A stretch of 64,000 nt of DNA from an uncultured Methylobacillus sp. (GCA_903824575.1 CAIJXJ010000224.1:1-64000); one strand, 5' to 3'; shown: positions 44,706 through 56,010, counted from the stretch's first letter. The notes: a model not told the origin generated them from the sequence alone. Numbers and translations are program-made.

Positions 44706-45866
44706 ATGGCATCCAAGCAAACGAATTCTCCCTCTTCGCCGGAAGATTTGCAGCAGGCGTTCACTCTTTTTAATCAGGTTTCCGAACAGCTGACGGGCGC
44801 TTACATGGACTTGCAGAAGCAGGTCGAGCAGTTGACCCATGAGCTGGCGGTGACCAATGGCGAGTTGCGCCGGCAGCTTGAAGAAAAGGCCAACTTGTCG
44901 CAACGCCTGCGGCGGCTGCTGGAGGCCTTGCCTGGTGGTGTGGTGGTGCTGGATGCTGATGGCCACATCGATGAGGCCAATCCGGTGGCATTTTCCCTGT
45001 TGGGTCAGCCCTTGGCCGGCGAAGCGTGGACTGTTGTTTGTAGTCGCGAACTTAAGCCCACTAGCGCGCCTGGCGAATGGCTGGTAGGCGATGGCAGTCG
45101 TCGCGTGGCGATCTCTTCCAGTCATTTGGGCGAACAGGTGGGTGAGATCCTTTTGCTGCAGGATGTCACTGAGGCGTATCAGATGCAGGATCAATTGCAG
45201 CGACACAAGCGCTTGTCTTCCATGGGGGAAATGGTGGCGGGCCTGGCCCACCAGTTGCGCACGCCGCTGGCCGCTGCCCTGTTGTATACCTCGCATTTGC
45301 GTGGCGATCTGACGGCCGAGGACAGGTTGCGTTTCGCCGACAAGGCGCTGGCACGCCTGCGTTCGCTGGAGCGTCTGATCAAGGAAATGTTGATTTTCGT
45401 CCGTGGCGGCAAGGGCGCGCAGGAGCGCATACCAGCGCAGGCACTGTTGTCCGAGGTGCAGCAGGTGATGGAGCCCCAGATGGCACAGCATGGACTGATT
45501 TTCGAGATGGAAGATGCCTGTGCTGGCGCCTGTGTCATGGGCAGTCGTGAGGCCCTGTCAGGTGCGCTCCTCAATCTGCTGGCCAATGCCATGCAGGCGA
45601 GCGAACCGGGGGGGCGAATCCAGCTTCGCGGAGAGATGGAGGCTGCCTGGTTGACGTTTTCCATCAGCGATAGCGGGCGCGGCATCCCACAAGCCTTGCA
45701 GGAGCGTTTGTTTGAGCCATTCTTTACCACCCGCTCTGAAGGCACTGGCCTCGGTTTGGCCATCGTGCGTGAAGTGACACAGATGCATGGTGGTGAAATT
45801 TCAGTACAATCAGTGGAAGGACAGGGCAGTACTTTCTGCCTGCGATTGCCGGTAGCCCCTTTATGA
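44706..45866 (+). CDS. flrB: Sensor histidine kinase FlrB/FleS type
   Basis: The cytoplasmic kinase of the two-component pair that controls class III flagellar genes. It has an N-terminal coiled coil (about 15-65), a PAS domain (about 70-150, ALPGGVVVLDADGHIDEANP), a HisKA domain with the phosphohistidine in AGLAHQLRTPLAAALL, and an HATPase with NLLANAMQAS, DSGRGI and TRSEGTGLGLAIV. No membrane segments are present, as usual for FleS/FlrB. Its stop overlaps the flrC start by four bases (ATGA). The downstream flrC and fliE genes support the assignment over a generic kinase. Confidence 0.88.
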   Translation: MASKQTNSPSSPEDLQQAFTLFNQVSEQLTGAYMDLQKQVEQLTHELAVTNGELRRQLEEKANLSQRLRRLLEALPGGVVVLDADGHIDEANPVAFSLLGQPLAGEAWTVVCSRELKPTSAPGEWLVGDGSRRVAISSSHLGEQVGEILLLQDVTEAYQMQDQLQRHKRLSSMGEMVAGLAHQLRTPLAAALLYTSHLRGDLTAEDRLRFADKALARLRSLERLIKEMLIFVRGGKGAQERIPAQALLSEVQQVMEPQMAQHGLIFEMEDACAGACVMGSREALSGALLNLLANAMQASEPGGRIQLRGEMEAAWLTFSISDSGRGIPQALQERLFEPFFTTRSEGTGLGLAIVREVTQMHGGEISVQSVEGQGSTFCLRLPVAPL

Positions 45867-47191
45867 CAACGAAAACATTACCCATCCTGATCGTGGAAGA
45901 CGATCCTGACCTGCGTGAAGCACTCTCTGACACGCTTGCGCTGTCGCGTTATCGCGTGCTGATCGCTGTGGACGGGCAACATGCATTGCAGGTGTTGCAG
46001 GAAAACGCAGTGGGCCTCGTCATTACCGACGTGCAGATGCCCAATATGAACGGCTTGGCGCTATTGCACGCCATCAAATCCAGCCAGCCTCATTTGCCGG
46101 TATTGTTGATGACGGCCTATGGCGTCATCACCCAGGCGGTGGAGGCGATGCGTGAGGGCGCCTGTAACTATCTGGTTAAACCGTTCGAGGTGAGTGAATT
46201 GTTGGCCCAGGTGGCACGCTACATGCTCCCCGCCAGTTTTTCTAATCACAGCGATGCGGTGATGGATGACCCGCGCAGCCGTGAGTTGTTTGCCCTCGCC
46301 CTGCGGGTCGCCGGTACGCCTGCCACCGTCCTGATTTCCGGCGAAAGTGGTACCGGCAAGGAGGTGTTGGCGCGTTTCATTCATCGCCATTCCCCACGTT
46401 CCGAACAGCCTTTCGTGGCCATCAATTGCGCGGCCATTCCAGATAACCTGCTTGAGGCGACCATGTTTGGTCATGAAAAAGGCGCCTTTACTGGCGCTAC
46501 CCAGAGCCAGGCCGGCAAGTTCGAGCAGGCGCAGGGTGGAACGCTGTTGCTGGACGAGATTTCGGAAATGCCACTTGCGTTACAGGCCAAGCTGTTGCGC
46601 GTGTTGCAGGAGCGCGAGGTGGAACGGGTCGGCAGTCACAAGGCCATCGCTCTTGACGTGCGGGTCATCGCCACCACTAATCGAGACATGCTGGGTGAGG
46701 TGGCCGCCGGCAAGTTTCGCGAGGATTTGTATTACCGGCTCAATGTGTTTCCTTTGCAAATCCCGCCGTTGCGGGAGCGCAAGCAAGATATTCTGCCACT
46801 GGCGCTACGCTTTCTGGCTGACATGGCCGTCGCCATGGGGCGATCAGGTATGCGCATGGACAGTGCGTCCGAACAGGCTTTACTGGATTACGACTGGCCC
46901 GGCAACGTGCGCGAGATGGAAAATATCATCCAGCGCGCCGTGATCCTGGCCCCGGCTGAGATCATTCGTCCGGAGCATCTGTATTTGCCGTCGCGCCCGG
47001 TCATCGAGCAGTGGGAGGCGCCGGGCGAGGACATCAATGACTTGAAATCTTTGGAAAAAGCGCACATCATGACGATACTTGCATCTGTCAATGGTTCGCG
47101 TAAATTGGCGGCACAAAAGCTCTGCATGAGCGAGCGCACGCTACGCCATAAGTTGCAGCAATATCGCGAGACCGGGGATGATCAGGCATGA
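45863..47191 (+). CDS. flrC: Sigma-54-dependent flagellar response regulator FlrC/FleR type
   Basis: An enhancer-binding activator that, once phosphorylated by FlrB, drives sigma-54 promoters of basal body and hook genes. The receiver (about 1-120) has its phosphoacceptor in [13 protein letters not shown]. The AAA+ domain (about 135-370) shows Walker [10 protein letters not shown], the sigma-54 contact loop [10 protein letters not shown], and the Walker B region [11 protein letters not shown] Fis-type helix-turn-helix ends the protein ([20 protein letters not shown]). Length 442. The final codons overlap a good sigma-54 site for fliE, so the regulator gene itself carries its target promoter. 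Confidence 0.92.
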   Translation: MTTKTLPILIVEDDPDLREALSDTLALSRYRVLIAVDGQHALQVLQENAVGLVITDVQMPNMNGLALLHAIKSSQPHLPVLLMTAYGVITQAVEAMREGACNYLVKPFEVSELLAQVARYMLPASFSNHSDAVMDDPRSRELFALALRVAGTPATVLISGESGTGKEVLARFIHRHSPRSEQPFVAINCAAIPDNLLEATMFGHEKGAFTGATQSQAGKFEQAQGGTLLLDEISEMPLALQAKLLRVLQEREVERVGSHKAIALDVRVIATTNRDMLGEVAAGKFREDLYYRLNVFPLQIPPLRERKQDILPLALRFLADMAVAMGRSGMRMDSASEQALLDYDWPGNVREMENIIQRAVILAPAEIIRPEHLYLPSRPVIEQWEAPGEDINDLKSLEKAHIMTILASVNGSRKLAAQKLCMSERTLRHKLQQYRETGDDQA

Positions 47192-47199
47192 GAATTGCT
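47183..47199 (+). promoter_or_regulatory. Sigma-54 promoter candidate for fliE
   Basis: CAGGCATGAGAATTGCT has GGCA and TTGCT elements with the exact GG-N10-GC spacing of -24/-12 promoters. It overlaps the flrC stop codon and lies about 100 bases before fliE, a classic sigma-54 target controlled by FlrC. Confidence 0.62.
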
Positions 47200-47300
47200 T
47201 GATCTGAAGGAGGCAGAATACTTTATCTTAAAGTTTTCGCGCCAAGTTACGATATAGAACTTGCATGACGCGCGCCGGATAGCGGCATTAAGAGGCCAGC

Positions 47301-47618
47301 ATGGATATCACAGGAATCGACCAGTTACTCAGTCAGCTTAACGCCACCTCGGCGTTGGCTTCCGGCAATAGTTCGTCGGCGGCAGGGGCGGGCACGGCAA
47401 ATTTTGCCGACATGCTGAAAAGTGCGGTGAGTGAAGTCAATAATGCCCAACAGGGGGCGGACAAACTGGCACAGGCTTTTCAACTCGGCCAGCCGGATGC
47501 CAACATCCAGGACGTGATGATTTCCCTGCAGAAGGCTAATCTTTCCTTCCAGACCATGGTACAGGTTCGCAATAAGCTTGCGACAGCCTATCAAGACGTC
47601 ATGAGCATGCAGGTCTAG
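47301..47618 (+). CDS. fliE: Flagellar hook-basal body protein FliE
   Basis: FliE links the MS ring to the proximal rod and is the first rod-type substrate exported. The 105-residue product has the low-complexity N-terminal part (ATSALASGNSSSAAGAGTAN) and the conserved helical C-terminus IQDVMISLQKANLSFQTMVQ ending in AYQDVMSMQV. An AGAGG site precedes the ATG by five bases. fliE usually heads a fliEFGHIJ operon; here no fliF follows, and a sensor kinase gene comes next after about 300 bp. The remaining basal-body genes must therefore lie elsewhere. Confidence 0.95.
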   Translation: MDITGIDQLLSQLNATSALASGNSSSAAGAGTANFADMLKSAVSEVNNAQQGADKLAQAFQLGQPDANIQDVMISLQKANLSFQTMVQVRNKLATAYQDVMSMQV

Positions 47619-47914
47619 CGCGTAACTCTTCTTAACCGGCGAGATCACGCCGTCGAATCCTAGCTACACCGAATTTCAGAATATGTGCGCCACGTTGCGA
47701 TGTATGCCCTGTTTTGGCAATGTGACCTGTTTCAACATGCTGGCAATTCCGAACGAAACGTCCGTGTCGATTGAATGACTGGTCGTTCGCGGATTTCAGA
47801 CATGCACCCATTAAAGCCCCAGCGCTAGTGCGTTCCATCAAGATGCCGCATTGACGCCGTTGTTGATTGCAGGTCCTCTCATCACCTGACCCTCAAGCTA
47901 CGGGAGGATGCAAA

Positions 47915-50368
47915 ATGATCGGCGCTTTGAAAAAAATCAAATTTTTTCAGCTTTGGTTTTTCGCCATGGTGATTTCGGTCACCATGACAGAGTTGATTGT
48001 CTGTGGCATGGAGATGCTACTGAAGGGGGCCATCACCAATGACTTCCTGCTGACGGGTCTTGTTGCGTCCTTTTTCGTTGCGGCTCTCGTGGTCAGCGCC
48101 CTGACTTTTCTCCTCTCAGAGATGAAAAAAAGTGAGGCGGCGTTGCGTCTGCAAAGTAGCATCACGGCAAATGCTGCTGAAGCCATAGTGTTGGCCAGTT
48201 CCGTTGATGGCAAGATCCTCTATGCCAACCGGCGGTTCGAGGAGATGTTCGGTTACGCTACGGGTGCATTTGCCAACCAGAACATCATGGCAGGGGAGGC
48301 TTCGGCCGGTGTTATTCCTGCCGAGATTTCCTCCGGGGTGATTGCGTCCCTGGCAAACAATGGATTCTGGAGTGGCGAAATACCAAGCTGGAAAATAGAC
48401 GGTTCAGCGTTCTGGACGTCTGCTCAAGTTTCCGTTTTCGAGAGTGAGGAATTCGGCAGTCTCTGGCTGGTTTATCTATCGGACATCACAGCGCGGATAC
48501 AGGCTGAATTGAAGTTGCGCATTGTGGCAACGGCTTTTCAGTCTTGCGAAGGCATGTTCATTACTGATCACAATAGCGTAATTCAGGAGGTGAACCGTGC
48601 CTTCATCGAAGTCACAGGTTACAGCGCGGAGGACGCCATCGGCCAGACTCCACGCCTGTTCCGTTCGGGGCGGCATGATGCAGACTTTTACGCCTCGATG
48701 TGGGCGTGCATTAATTTGCAAGGCCATTGGCAGGGTGAAATCTGGAATCGTCGCAAGAATGGCGAAGTCTATCCGCAAGGCCTTACCATCACGGCGGTGA
48801 CAGGTAATGACGGGGCTGTGTGTAATTACGTGGCGACCTTGATGGATGTCACTGCGCGCAAGCGTGCGGAAGTTGCACTGAGTCGCAGCCAGGATAGACT
48901 GATGCTTGCCACGCAGGCGGGCGGGGTGGGCATCTGGGATTGGGATGTGCGCCAGGACGTTCTGACGTGGGATGCCAGGATGTTCGTGCTCTACGGCATG
49001 GCTCAGAATCAGGATGCAAGCTACGCGATCTGGAAGGCAGGCGTGCATCCGGAAGATAGGCAGCAAAGCGATGCTGAACTCCAGATGGCACTGCGTGGCG
49101 AAAAAGTGTTTGATACCGAATTTCGGGTGATCTGGCCGGATGGGTCGATCCATAACCTCCGTGCGTTGGCCCAGGTCAATATCGACGCCGCCGGTCAACC
49201 GTTGCGCATGATTGGAACCAATTGGGACATCACCGAGCAAAAGCGGGTAGAGCAGGATCTGATCGCTGCGCGTAGCGCTGCCGATCAGGCCAATAACGCC
49301 AAGTCGCGTTTTCTCGCTGCGGCCAGCCATGACTTGCGGCAACCGCTTACCGCACTCTCGCTGTATGTGGAGACGCTGGTTCAAGGCGAACTGGCGGGCA
49401 ACCGTGAGCTGGGGGAGAAAATCCAGAGCTGCGTCCTCAGTCTGGGTGAATTGCTTGACGGGCTGCTTGATCTGAGCAAGCTAGATGCGGGCATCGTGAC
49501 ACCCAGACTGTCGGATTTCCATGTCAATGAACTGCTGCAGGCCATCGTGACCAGGCATGCCCCCGAGGCGATGCTGAAAGGCTTGAGCCTGCGTGCAAGA
49601 GCGGCCCAAGTGATCGTGCACAGCGATCCGCATCTGTTGGAGCGGATATTGGGCAATCTGGTCTCCAATGCCGTTCGTTATACGGAGCAGGGCGGTGTGC
49701 TGATTGCGTGCAGTCGCCATCAGGAGAAATTATGGCTTGAGGTCTGGGATACCGGCATCGGCATCCCGGAGGATATGAGCGCATACATCTTTGAAGAGTT
49801 CAGTCAGCTGGGGGATGATAGTCGCAGCCGAGGCAGCGGCCTTGGTCTTTCCATCGTGGCCAAGATCGCCGCCTTGTTGCAGCTGCAGATTCGCCTGCGC
49901 TCCAGACCGGGCCGTGGTTCCATGTTCGCCATAGAACTACCTCCAGGACAAGCGGTTCCGGTAGAGGTATCAGTACCGCCAATACTAGCTGCAAGAAATT
50001 TCAGGATTGGTTTGGTGGACGACAACGTCGAGGTCCTCAATGCATTTTCTTTTGCGCTTGAATTCTTCGGGCATGGAATCGTCGTGGCCACGGACGGGGA
50101 GGCCTTGTTTGAGTCTATGGGAGGCGTGGCACCAGATATCCTGATCTCGGATTATCGTCTTGCCCATGGCCAGAACGGCTTTGATGTGATTGCGAAGGCA
50201 AGGCTGCTGTGGGGCGATCAACTGCCGGCGATAGTCATTACTGGCGATACCGACCCGAAATTGCTGCGCATCATGGCGGGGCATGGCATCACGGTATGTC
50301 ACAAGCCGGTGAAGCTTGCCACTCTGGATGCCTTGATACGAGCCGCGTTGGAGCAGAAGTCAGTCTGA
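47915..50368 (+). CDS. Membrane-anchored PAS hybrid histidine kinase
   Basis: An 817-residue orphan hybrid kinase. Two membrane helices lie at the N-terminus (about 10-35 and 42-65). Three PAS domains follow (about 80-185, 200-310, 325-445), the second with FQSCEGMFITDHNSVIQEVN and the third with a PAC-like FRVIWPDGSIHNLRAL. The HisKA domain has its phosphohistidine in LAAASHDLRQPLTALSLY, the HATPase shows NLVSNAVRYTEQGG and GSGLGLSIVAKIA, and a receiver domain ends the protein (GLVDDNVEVLNAFS, LISDYRLAHGQNGFD, CHKPVKLATL). The start at MIGALKKIKFF has a strong GGGAGG site; the frame opens 16 codons earlier. There is no adjacent regulator gene. Confidence 0.88.
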   Translation: MIGALKKIKFFQLWFFAMVISVTMTELIVCGMEMLLKGAITNDFLLTGLVASFFVAALVVSALTFLLSEMKKSEAALRLQSSITANAAEAIVLASSVDGKILYANRRFEEMFGYATGAFANQNIMAGEASAGVIPAEISSGVIASLANNGFWSGEIPSWKIDGSAFWTSAQVSVFESEEFGSLWLVYLSDITARIQAELKLRIVATAFQSCEGMFITDHNSVIQEVNRAFIEVTGYSAEDAIGQTPRLFRSGRHDADFYASMWACINLQGHWQGEIWNRRKNGEVYPQGLTITAVTGNDGAVCNYVATLMDVTARKRAEVALSRSQDRLMLATQAGGVGIWDWDVRQDVLTWDARMFVLYGMAQNQDASYAIWKAGVHPEDRQQSDAELQMALRGEKVFDTEFRVIWPDGSIHNLRALAQVNIDAAGQPLRMIGTNWDITEQKRVEQDLIAARSAADQANNAKSRFLAAASHDLRQPLTALSLYVETLVQGELAGNRELGEKIQSCVLSLGELLDGLLDLSKLDAGIVTPRLSDFHVNELLQAIVTRHAPEAMLKGLSLRARAAQVIVHSDPHLLERILGNLVSNAVRYTEQGGVLIACSRHQEKLWLEVWDTGIGIPEDMSAYIFEEFSQLGDDSRSRGSGLGLSIVAKIAALLQLQIRLRSRPGRGSMFAIELPPGQAVPVEVSVPPILAARNFRIGLVDDNVEVLNAFSFALEFFGHGIVVATDGEALFESMGGVAPDILISDYRLAHGQNGFDVIAKARLLWGDQLPAIVITGDTDPKLLRIMAGHGITVCHKPVKLATLDALIRAALEQKSV

Positions 50369-50445
50369 GCTTGAATGATGCAGGGCGCTTGCCGCCGCTG
50401 GTATCTTTGAGATAATTGATCAAATCGATCAGGAGTCAGGTCTGC

Positions 50446-51312
50446 CTAATCGACAGCATTCAATTGCTTGAAAATCTGGACAATGGCTCTCAGGGAAAGC
50501 CAGTGGCCGGCGACATCAAAGCCGGTGAGAAAGTATTTTGGCGAAGCATATAATTGATCAATTTCTGTTGCAATGTCGGCAAATTGAGGCCGGTGTTTTG
50601 CCTTGACGAAGAAGGCATTGGCGCCCGTGATGTTGCAGCAGGCGAGAAAATAGCCATGCGCTTCAAATAACTCGACAAAGGTAGCGAGGCTGGCACCAAA
50701 GTAATCACTGCCATCCCAGGTGTGATTGTCGTCGTATTCAATCTTGAATTTTATCGGGGGCCTGAATTTTGCGTTATATTCGACGATGAACACCTCGGGG
50801 TGTGCGCCCGAGGATAGCAGGGCCTCGACAAAATAGTAATCATTGCCATCCAGATCCAGTGAAATCAGATCGCATTGCTTACGTTTGATGGCCGCCAAAC
50901 CATTGTTGTAGAGCTCGACAATATTTGATTGTTTGATCCAGTGTTTCTGGTAATGGAAATTTAAGGTTGTCGCCTGCAGGGGATTAAAGTCAAATGCCAG
51001 GTCTTCGCCACCCACCCAGAAACCGCTCCAGCCGGCGGCAGCGAGAGCGAGGGTGTTGTTTTCCGTGCCGTTGCCAACGCCGAACTCGGCAAATACTCCA
51101 TTGACAATGCCGATGCGTCTTAGAATCTCGAAGCTGATGCCATCCTCGTCATTCTGGGAATAAACCTTGCCGCCGCAGTTGGTCAGGGGATTTACGTGAT
51201 TCTGCAAAGAGGCATTGCCGGAGGATCTCAAGAGTTGGGCGGTGGCACGCACTGATGGGAAAAAATTCGCTAAATAATCCTGGTAAATCTGAAGTTTTGA
51301 TACGTCCTGCAT
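50446..51312 (-). CDS. FkbM/methyltransferase-like Rossmann protein of unknown function
   Basis: A 288-residue protein containing [39 protein letters not shown] and [20 protein letters not shown]. This pattern occurs in uncharacterised proteins related to FkbM-type methyltransferases, with the [10 protein letters not shown] segment in the place of the SAM-binding loop. The acceptor is unknown; related genes are common in surface-sugar loci. It is a single gene between the hybrid kinase and purL, divergent from purL, with AAGGA before its ATG. Confidence 0.68.
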   Translation of the reverse strand: MQDVSKLQIYQDYLANFFPSVRATAQLLRSSGNASLQNHVNPLTNCGGKVYSQNDEDGISFEILRRIGIVNGVFAEFGVGNGTENNTLALAAAGWSGFWVGGEDLAFDFNPLQATTLNFHYQKHWIKQSNIVELYNNGLAAIKRKQCDLISLDLDGNDYYFVEALLSSGAHPEVFIVEYNAKFRPPIKFKIEYDDNHTWDGSDYFGASLATFVELFEAHGYFLACCNITGANAFFVKAKHRPQFADIATEIDQLYASPKYFLTGFDVAGHWLSLRAIVQIFKQLNAVD

Positions 51313-51453
51313 GATTCGATCCTTGAAGCCACAAATTTATTGTTCGAGCGAGGCTACTCCGCTCCAGGAATTTTAACAAGGCGCTACGGAGCTTGGACCT
51401 CCAGAGAGCGGCTTTCTGCTAAAATCTTGCTTTTTATCCGTGCCAAATCCACC

Positions 51454-54400
51454 ATGCTCCGTTTCCGTGGCAGTGCCGCTCTTTCCCCGTTTCGTCTCGA
51501 CAAGATTCTGGCCGCGCTGAAGACCGCTGCACCACGCATCTCTTACCTCTATGCCGAGTTCTGGCATTTCGCCTGGAGCGAGGGTGAACTGACCGTGGCG
51601 CAACAGGACACTCTGCTGCAGATCCTTACCTACGGGCCAAAAATGGCAGTGGAGTCGCCCCGGGGTGAGTTGTTCCTGGTGATTCCGCGCCCCGGCACAA
51701 TTTCGCCATGGTCATCACGCGCCACCGACATTGCACGCCATTGCGGGCTTGAATCCGTGCTGCGCCTCGAGCGTGGAGTGGTTTATTATGCCGTCACTAG
51801 TGACGGTAGTCTGCTCACGATTGAGGAGCGAAAAATTCTTCATGCGCTGATCCATGACCGCATGACCGAAGCGGTGTTTGGCAGTATCGACGACGCGGCA
51901 CAGCTGTACCACACGGCCACACCGGCAGCTCTTTCCACGGTGGACGTCATGCAAGGGGGTCGCGCCGCGCTAGTTACGGCCAATGCCGACATGGGCCTCG
52001 CACTGTCGCCGGATGAGATCGATTATCTGGTGGAAAATTTTACTCGCATCAAACGCAATCCGACCGACGTTGAGCTGATGATGTTCGCCCAAGCTAATTC
52101 CGAGCATTGCCGCCACAAGATATTCAATGCTGACTGGGTGATAGACGGCGTGGCACAGGCCAAGAGCCTGTTTGGCATGATCCGCAACACGCACCAACTG
52201 CATCCGGGTAAGACGGTGGTGGCTTATTCCGACAATGCATCGGTGGTACAGGGTGAGGTGACCGGCCGTTTTTATCCGCAGGCCGATGGCCGTTATGGCT
52301 ACATCAGTGAGGAAATGCACTTCCTGATGAAGGTGGAGACGCACAATCACCCAACCGCCATTTCACCGTTTGCCGGGGCCGCTACCGGCGCCGGCGGCGA
52401 GATTCGGGACGAGGGTGCGACCGGTTCCGGTTCCAAACCCAAGGCCGGGTTGACCGGATTTTCTGTGTCCAACCTGAATATTCCAGGCTTTGTTCAGCCC
52501 TGGGAAGCGCATTACGGTAAGCCCGGGCGCATTGCCTCGGCCCTGCAGATCATGGTCGATGGCCCATTGGGTGGCGCCGCCTATAACAACGAGTTTGGTC
52601 GCCCTAATATTGCCGGCTATTTTCGCACGTTGGAATTGGAGTCCGCCGGTGAAGTGCGTGGTTATCACAAGCCCATCATGCTGGCGGGCGGCGTCGGTAA
52701 TATTTCGGCGCAGCATTCGTTCAAACAGCGTATTCCGATAGGCGCCATGCTGATCCAGTTGGGCGGATCGGCCATGCTGATCGGCTTGGGTGGTAGCGCC
52801 GCGTCCAGTATGGATACCGGCGCCAACACCGAAAATCTGGACTTTGATTCGGTGCAGCGTGGCAACCCGGAACTGGAGCGGCGCGTGCAGGAGGTGATCG
52901 ACCGCTGCTGGCAGCTGGGCGATGCCAACCCCATCCTGGCCATCCATGATGTCGGTGCCGGTGGCCTGTCTAATGCCTTCCCGGAACTGGTGAATGACGC
53001 GGAACGTGGCGCCATATTTGAATTGCGCGACATTCACAACGAGGAGCTGGGCATGAGTCCGCGCGAGCTCTGGTGCAACGAGGCGCAGGAGCGCTATGTG
53101 TTGGCCGTGACGCCGGAAGATTTGCCGCGTTTCATTGCCATCTGCGAGCGTGAACGCTGTCCTTATGCCGTGGTCGGGGAGGCGACCGAGGCTCGTCAGC
53201 TGACGGTTGCGGATTCGTATTTTGGAGTCAAGCCGGTGGACATGGATCTGTCGGTGCTGCTCGGCAAGCCGCCCAAGATGACGCGTGACGTGACCCATCT
53301 GCCGCGTAAATTGACGCCTTTTGACGCGTCGAACATTGATCTCACGGATGCCGTTAATCGCCTGCTGCATCTGCCGGGCGTCGCCGACAAGACCTTTCTG
53401 ATCACGATTGGCGACCGCAGTGTGACGGGACTGATTGCGCGCGATCAGATGGTCGGTCCCTGGCAGGTGCCGGTGGCCGATGTGGCGGTGACCCTGGCGG
53501 GTTTCGAGACCTATGCCGGCGAGGCCTTTGCTCTCGGAGAAAAGGCACCGCTGGCCCTAGTAGACGCCCCGGCCTCGGGTCGTATGGCGATAGGGGAAGC
53601 CATCACCAATATTGCCGCAGCCGCCATCAATGACCTTTCCGAACTGAAACTCTCCGCCAACTGGATGTCTCCTGCCGGGCATCCGGGCGAGGACGCCGCC
53701 CTCTACGACACGGTGCGGGCGGTCGGCATGGAGTTGTGTCCGCAACTTGGCATCAGTATTCCAGTCGGCAAGGATTCGATGTCGATGAAGACGGTGTGGG
53801 TTGATGACGGCGAACAGAAGGCGGTCATTGCGCCGATTTCCCTGGTGATTACCGCGTTCGCGCCGACTCCTGACGCACGCCGCACTCTGACTCCACAATT
53901 ACGGTCAGACCTTGGTCCCACACAGTTGATCCTGATCGATCTGGGGCAGGGTAAAAACCGTCTCGGCGGCTCGGCCCTGGCCCAGGTTTATGGCGCGGTA
54001 GGCACTCAGGCGCCGGACGTGAATGATGCCGGGCAACTCAAGACTTTTTTCAACAGCGTGCAGCAATTGAATCGTCTGGGCCAATTGCTGGCTTATCATG
54101 ACCGCTCCGATGGGGGGCTGCTGCTGACTCTGGTCGAGATGGCCTTTGCCGGCCGTTGTGGCCTCGACATCGATCTTGGTCAGTTGCCAGGCACCCCCTC
54201 AGAAATCCTGTTCAATGAGGAGTTGGGCGCCGTGTTGCAGGTACGTGAGGCTGACTCGGCAGCACTGGTGGCGAAGCTTAATGCCGCCGGCTTGCAGGGC
54301 TGCGTGTATGTGATCGGCCAGCCAGCCGGTCATGGATCGATCAACATCCTTCATGGGGTTGACACGGTGTTTGCCGATACGCGGGTCAATCTTCACCGCG

Positions 54401-55338
54401 CCTGGTCGGCAACCACCTATCAGATGCAGAGTCTGCGTGACAACCCGGTTTGTGCAGTCCAAGAATATGACCGGTTGCTGGACCTGACAGACCCCGGTAT
54501 GCATGTCACCCTGAGTTTTGATCAGAATGATAACGTGGCAGCACCCTTCATTCATACGGGAATGCGACCCCGTATGGCCATCTTGCGTGAACAGGGCGTG
54601 AACGGTCAGGTGGAAATGGCGGCGGCATTTGATAGGGCAGGTTTTGAGGCGATTGACGTGCACATGAGCGACATTATCAAGGGTCGCATCAAGCTCGGTG
54701 ATGTTCAGGGTCTGGTCGCTTGCGGTGGCTTTTCCTATGGCGACGTTTTGGGCGCGGGCGAGGGCTGGGCCAAGTCCATCCTGCATAACGCTCGTGCGCG
54801 CGATGAGTTCAGTGCCTTTTTTGAGCGTGGTGACAGTTTTGCCCTGGGCGTGTGCAATGGCTGCCAGATGATGAGCAACCTGCATTCCATCATTCCGGGT
54901 GCCGAACACTGGCCACATTTCGTGCGCAACCGTTCCGAGCAGTTTGAAGCGCGTTACAGCATGGTCGAGGTGCTGCAGTCTCCTTCCCTGTTCTTCGCTG
55001 GCATGGCCGGTAGCCGCATGCCGATTGCCGTGGCACATGGTGAAGGTTTTGCGGAATTTTCTGAGCCAAGTGCGGTCGAAGCCCTGCTTGCCGACAAACT
55101 GATCAGTCTGCGTTTCGTGGATAACCGAGGGACGGCGACGGAAACCTATCCGTTTAATCCCAATGGTTCCCCGCAGGGCGTCACCGGACTCACGACAAAG
55201 GACGGCCGTTTCAGTATCATGATGCCGCATCCGGAACGGGTTTTCCGCGCCGTGCAACATTCGTGGCATCCTGATGGCTGGAGTGAAGATGGACCGTGGA
55301 TGCGGATGTTCCGTAACGCGCGCAAGTTTGTAGCATAA
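51454..55338 (+). CDS. purL: Phosphoribosylformylglycinamidine synthase (large type)
   Basis: PurL catalyses the fourth step of purine synthesis, turning FGAR into FGAM with ATP and glutamine. The single-chain proteobacterial form is recognised at once: 1294 residues (E. coli 1295). An N-terminal PurS-like domain is followed by the two synthetase halves, with [19 protein letters not shown] in the first active site and [10 protein letters not shown] in the second. The C-terminal class I glutamine amidotransferase has its nucleophile in [12 protein letters not shown] and the His-Glu pair in MPHPERVFR. The start at [18 protein letters not shown] fits the family; the frame opens 38 codons earlier over the promoter region. 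Confidence 0.97.
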   Translation: MLRFRGSAALSPFRLDKILAALKTAAPRISYLYAEFWHFAWSEGELTVAQQDTLLQILTYGPKMAVESPRGELFLVIPRPGTISPWSSRATDIARHCGLESVLRLERGVVYYAVTSDGSLLTIEERKILHALIHDRMTEAVFGSIDDAAQLYHTATPAALSTVDVMQGGRAALVTANADMGLALSPDEIDYLVENFTRIKRNPTDVELMMFAQANSEHCRHKIFNADWVIDGVAQAKSLFGMIRNTHQLHPGKTVVAYSDNASVVQGEVTGRFYPQADGRYGYISEEMHFLMKVETHNHPTAISPFAGAATGAGGEIRDEGATGSGSKPKAGLTGFSVSNLNIPGFVQPWEAHYGKPGRIASALQIMVDGPLGGAAYNNEFGRPNIAGYFRTLELESAGEVRGYHKPIMLAGGVGNISAQHSFKQRIPIGAMLIQLGGSAMLIGLGGSAASSMDTGANTENLDFDSVQRGNPELERRVQEVIDRCWQLGDANPILAIHDVGAGGLSNAFPELVNDAERGAIFELRDIHNEELGMSPRELWCNEAQERYVLAVTPEDLPRFIAICERERCPYAVVGEATEARQLTVADSYFGVKPVDMDLSVLLGKPPKMTRDVTHLPRKLTPFDASNIDLTDAVNRLLHLPGVADKTFLITIGDRSVTGLIARDQMVGPWQVPVADVAVTLAGFETYAGEAFALGEKAPLALVDAPASGRMAIGEAITNIAAAAINDLSELKLSANWMSPAGHPGEDAALYDTVRAVGMELCPQLGISIPVGKDSMSMKTVWVDDGEQKAVIAPISLVITAFAPTPDARRTLTPQLRSDLGPTQLILIDLGQGKNRLGGSALAQVYGAVGTQAPDVNDAGQLKTFFNSVQQLNRLGQLLAYHDRSDGGLLLTLVEMAFAGRCGLDIDLGQLPGTPSEILFNEELGAVLQVREADSAALVAKLNAAGLQGCVYVIGQPAGHGSINILHGVDTVFADTRVNLHRAWSATTYQMQSLRDNPVCAVQEYDRLLDLTDPGMHVTLSFDQNDNVAAPFIHTGMRPRMAILREQGVNGQVEMAAAFDRAGFEAIDVHMSDIIKGRIKLGDVQGLVACGGFSYGDVLGAGEGWAKSILHNARARDEFSAFFERGDSFALGVCNGCQMMSNLHSIIPGAEHWPHFVRNRSEQFEARYSMVEVLQSPSLFFAGMAGSRMPIAVAHGEGFAEFSEPSAVEALLADKLISLRFVDNRGTATETYPFNPNGSPQGVTGLTTKDGRFSIMMPHPERVFRAVQHSWHPDGWSEDGPWMRMFRNARKFVA

Positions 55339-55377
55339 TCAATCGGGCAGTGCCCTTATAACCATGGAGAAGATATA

Positions 55378-55869
55378 GTGAACTTGATCAAGGCAATACT
55401 GCTGGCCGCACTGCTGGCTGTCTCAACGACTACTTTCGCGATTACGGATGACGAATCCGTTGCCTACGCCACGGCCTTGCAGGAGGGCGATGTTGCTTTC
55501 ATCAAGAAGACGCTCGATAGCGGCGGTGTAAGTGTAGATGAGCGTCGTGCGTTCTTTGGCTGGTCGGCCTTGCAAATCGCCGCTAATCGCGGGCAGTTGG
55601 CGGCGGTCAAGGTGCTAGTCGAGCACAAGGCCAATCTGAATTTTCAGCATGAAATGACCAAAAATACCGCCTTGCACCTGGCCGCGCTGAATGGCTTCAC
55701 CGATGTGGTGCAATACCTGGCCGATGCCGGTGCTGACGTCAACCTGAAGATGCGTGGCGATGTTGCATTACTGCGTGTGGTGCGCGACATGGGCAATACC
55801 AAGATGATCGACCTCTTGGTGAAGCTCGGTGCCAAGGATGACGGTTGCCAGGAAGAAAAGTGCTTCTAA
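55378..55869 (+). CDS. Exported ankyrin-repeat protein
   Basis: A 163-residue protein with a clear signal peptide (MNLIKAILLAALLAVSTTTFA) and about four ankyrin repeats (for example KNTALHLAALNGFTDVVQYLADAGADVNLK). It should be periplasmic and mediate protein contacts; the partner is unknown. Similar small exported ankyrin proteins accompany catalases in pseudomonads, but no catalase is present here. The C-terminus contains two cysteines (DDGCQEEKCF). The start is a GTG with GGAG eight bases ahead, 39 bp after purL. Confidence 0.85.
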   Translation: MNLIKAILLAALLAVSTTTFAITDDESVAYATALQEGDVAFIKKTLDSGGVSVDERRAFFGWSALQIAANRGQLAAVKVLVEHKANLNFQHEMTKNTALHLAALNGFTDVVQYLADAGADVNLKMRGDVALLRVVRDMGNTKMIDLLVKLGAKDDGCQEEKCF

Positions 55870-55915
55870 TCGGAATGCATAGGGCGGATTAATCATCTGC
55901 AGGTGTTTGTTTAGC

Positions 55916-55980
55916 GGCGCAATAAATACGGCGCAATGGGCTGCGCCTTTCGATTGAGCTCAGGACAAGCTTATTGCGCC
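55916..55980. repeat. Inverted-repeat extragenic element
   Basis: Perfect 10-base arms GGCGCAATAA and TTATTGCGCC enclose 45 bases that hold a second GGCGCA...GCGCC hairpin. The flanks (AGGGCGGATTAAT on the left, CCTACGGG on the right) look like the ends of common small palindromic repeats. It fills the gap between the ankyrin gene and the cytochrome gene. Confidence 0.55.
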
Positions 55981-56010
55981 CTACGGGCTGGCTACTGGCG
56001 GGAGAATTGA

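Noticed and set aside
47640-47656. Possible terminator hairpin after fliE
   Set aside because: The CGGCG...CGCCG stem is short and has no T run.
47619-47914. Gene or RNA in the gap between fliE and the hybrid kinase
   Set aside because: Only short frames without ribosome sites are present, and no tRNA or conserved RNA fold was recognised.
52363-53370. Long open frames antisense to purL, including 54199-55269
   Set aside because: GC-rich codon bias of purL leaves these frames open; the translations have no domains and are rich in His/Arg/Gln.
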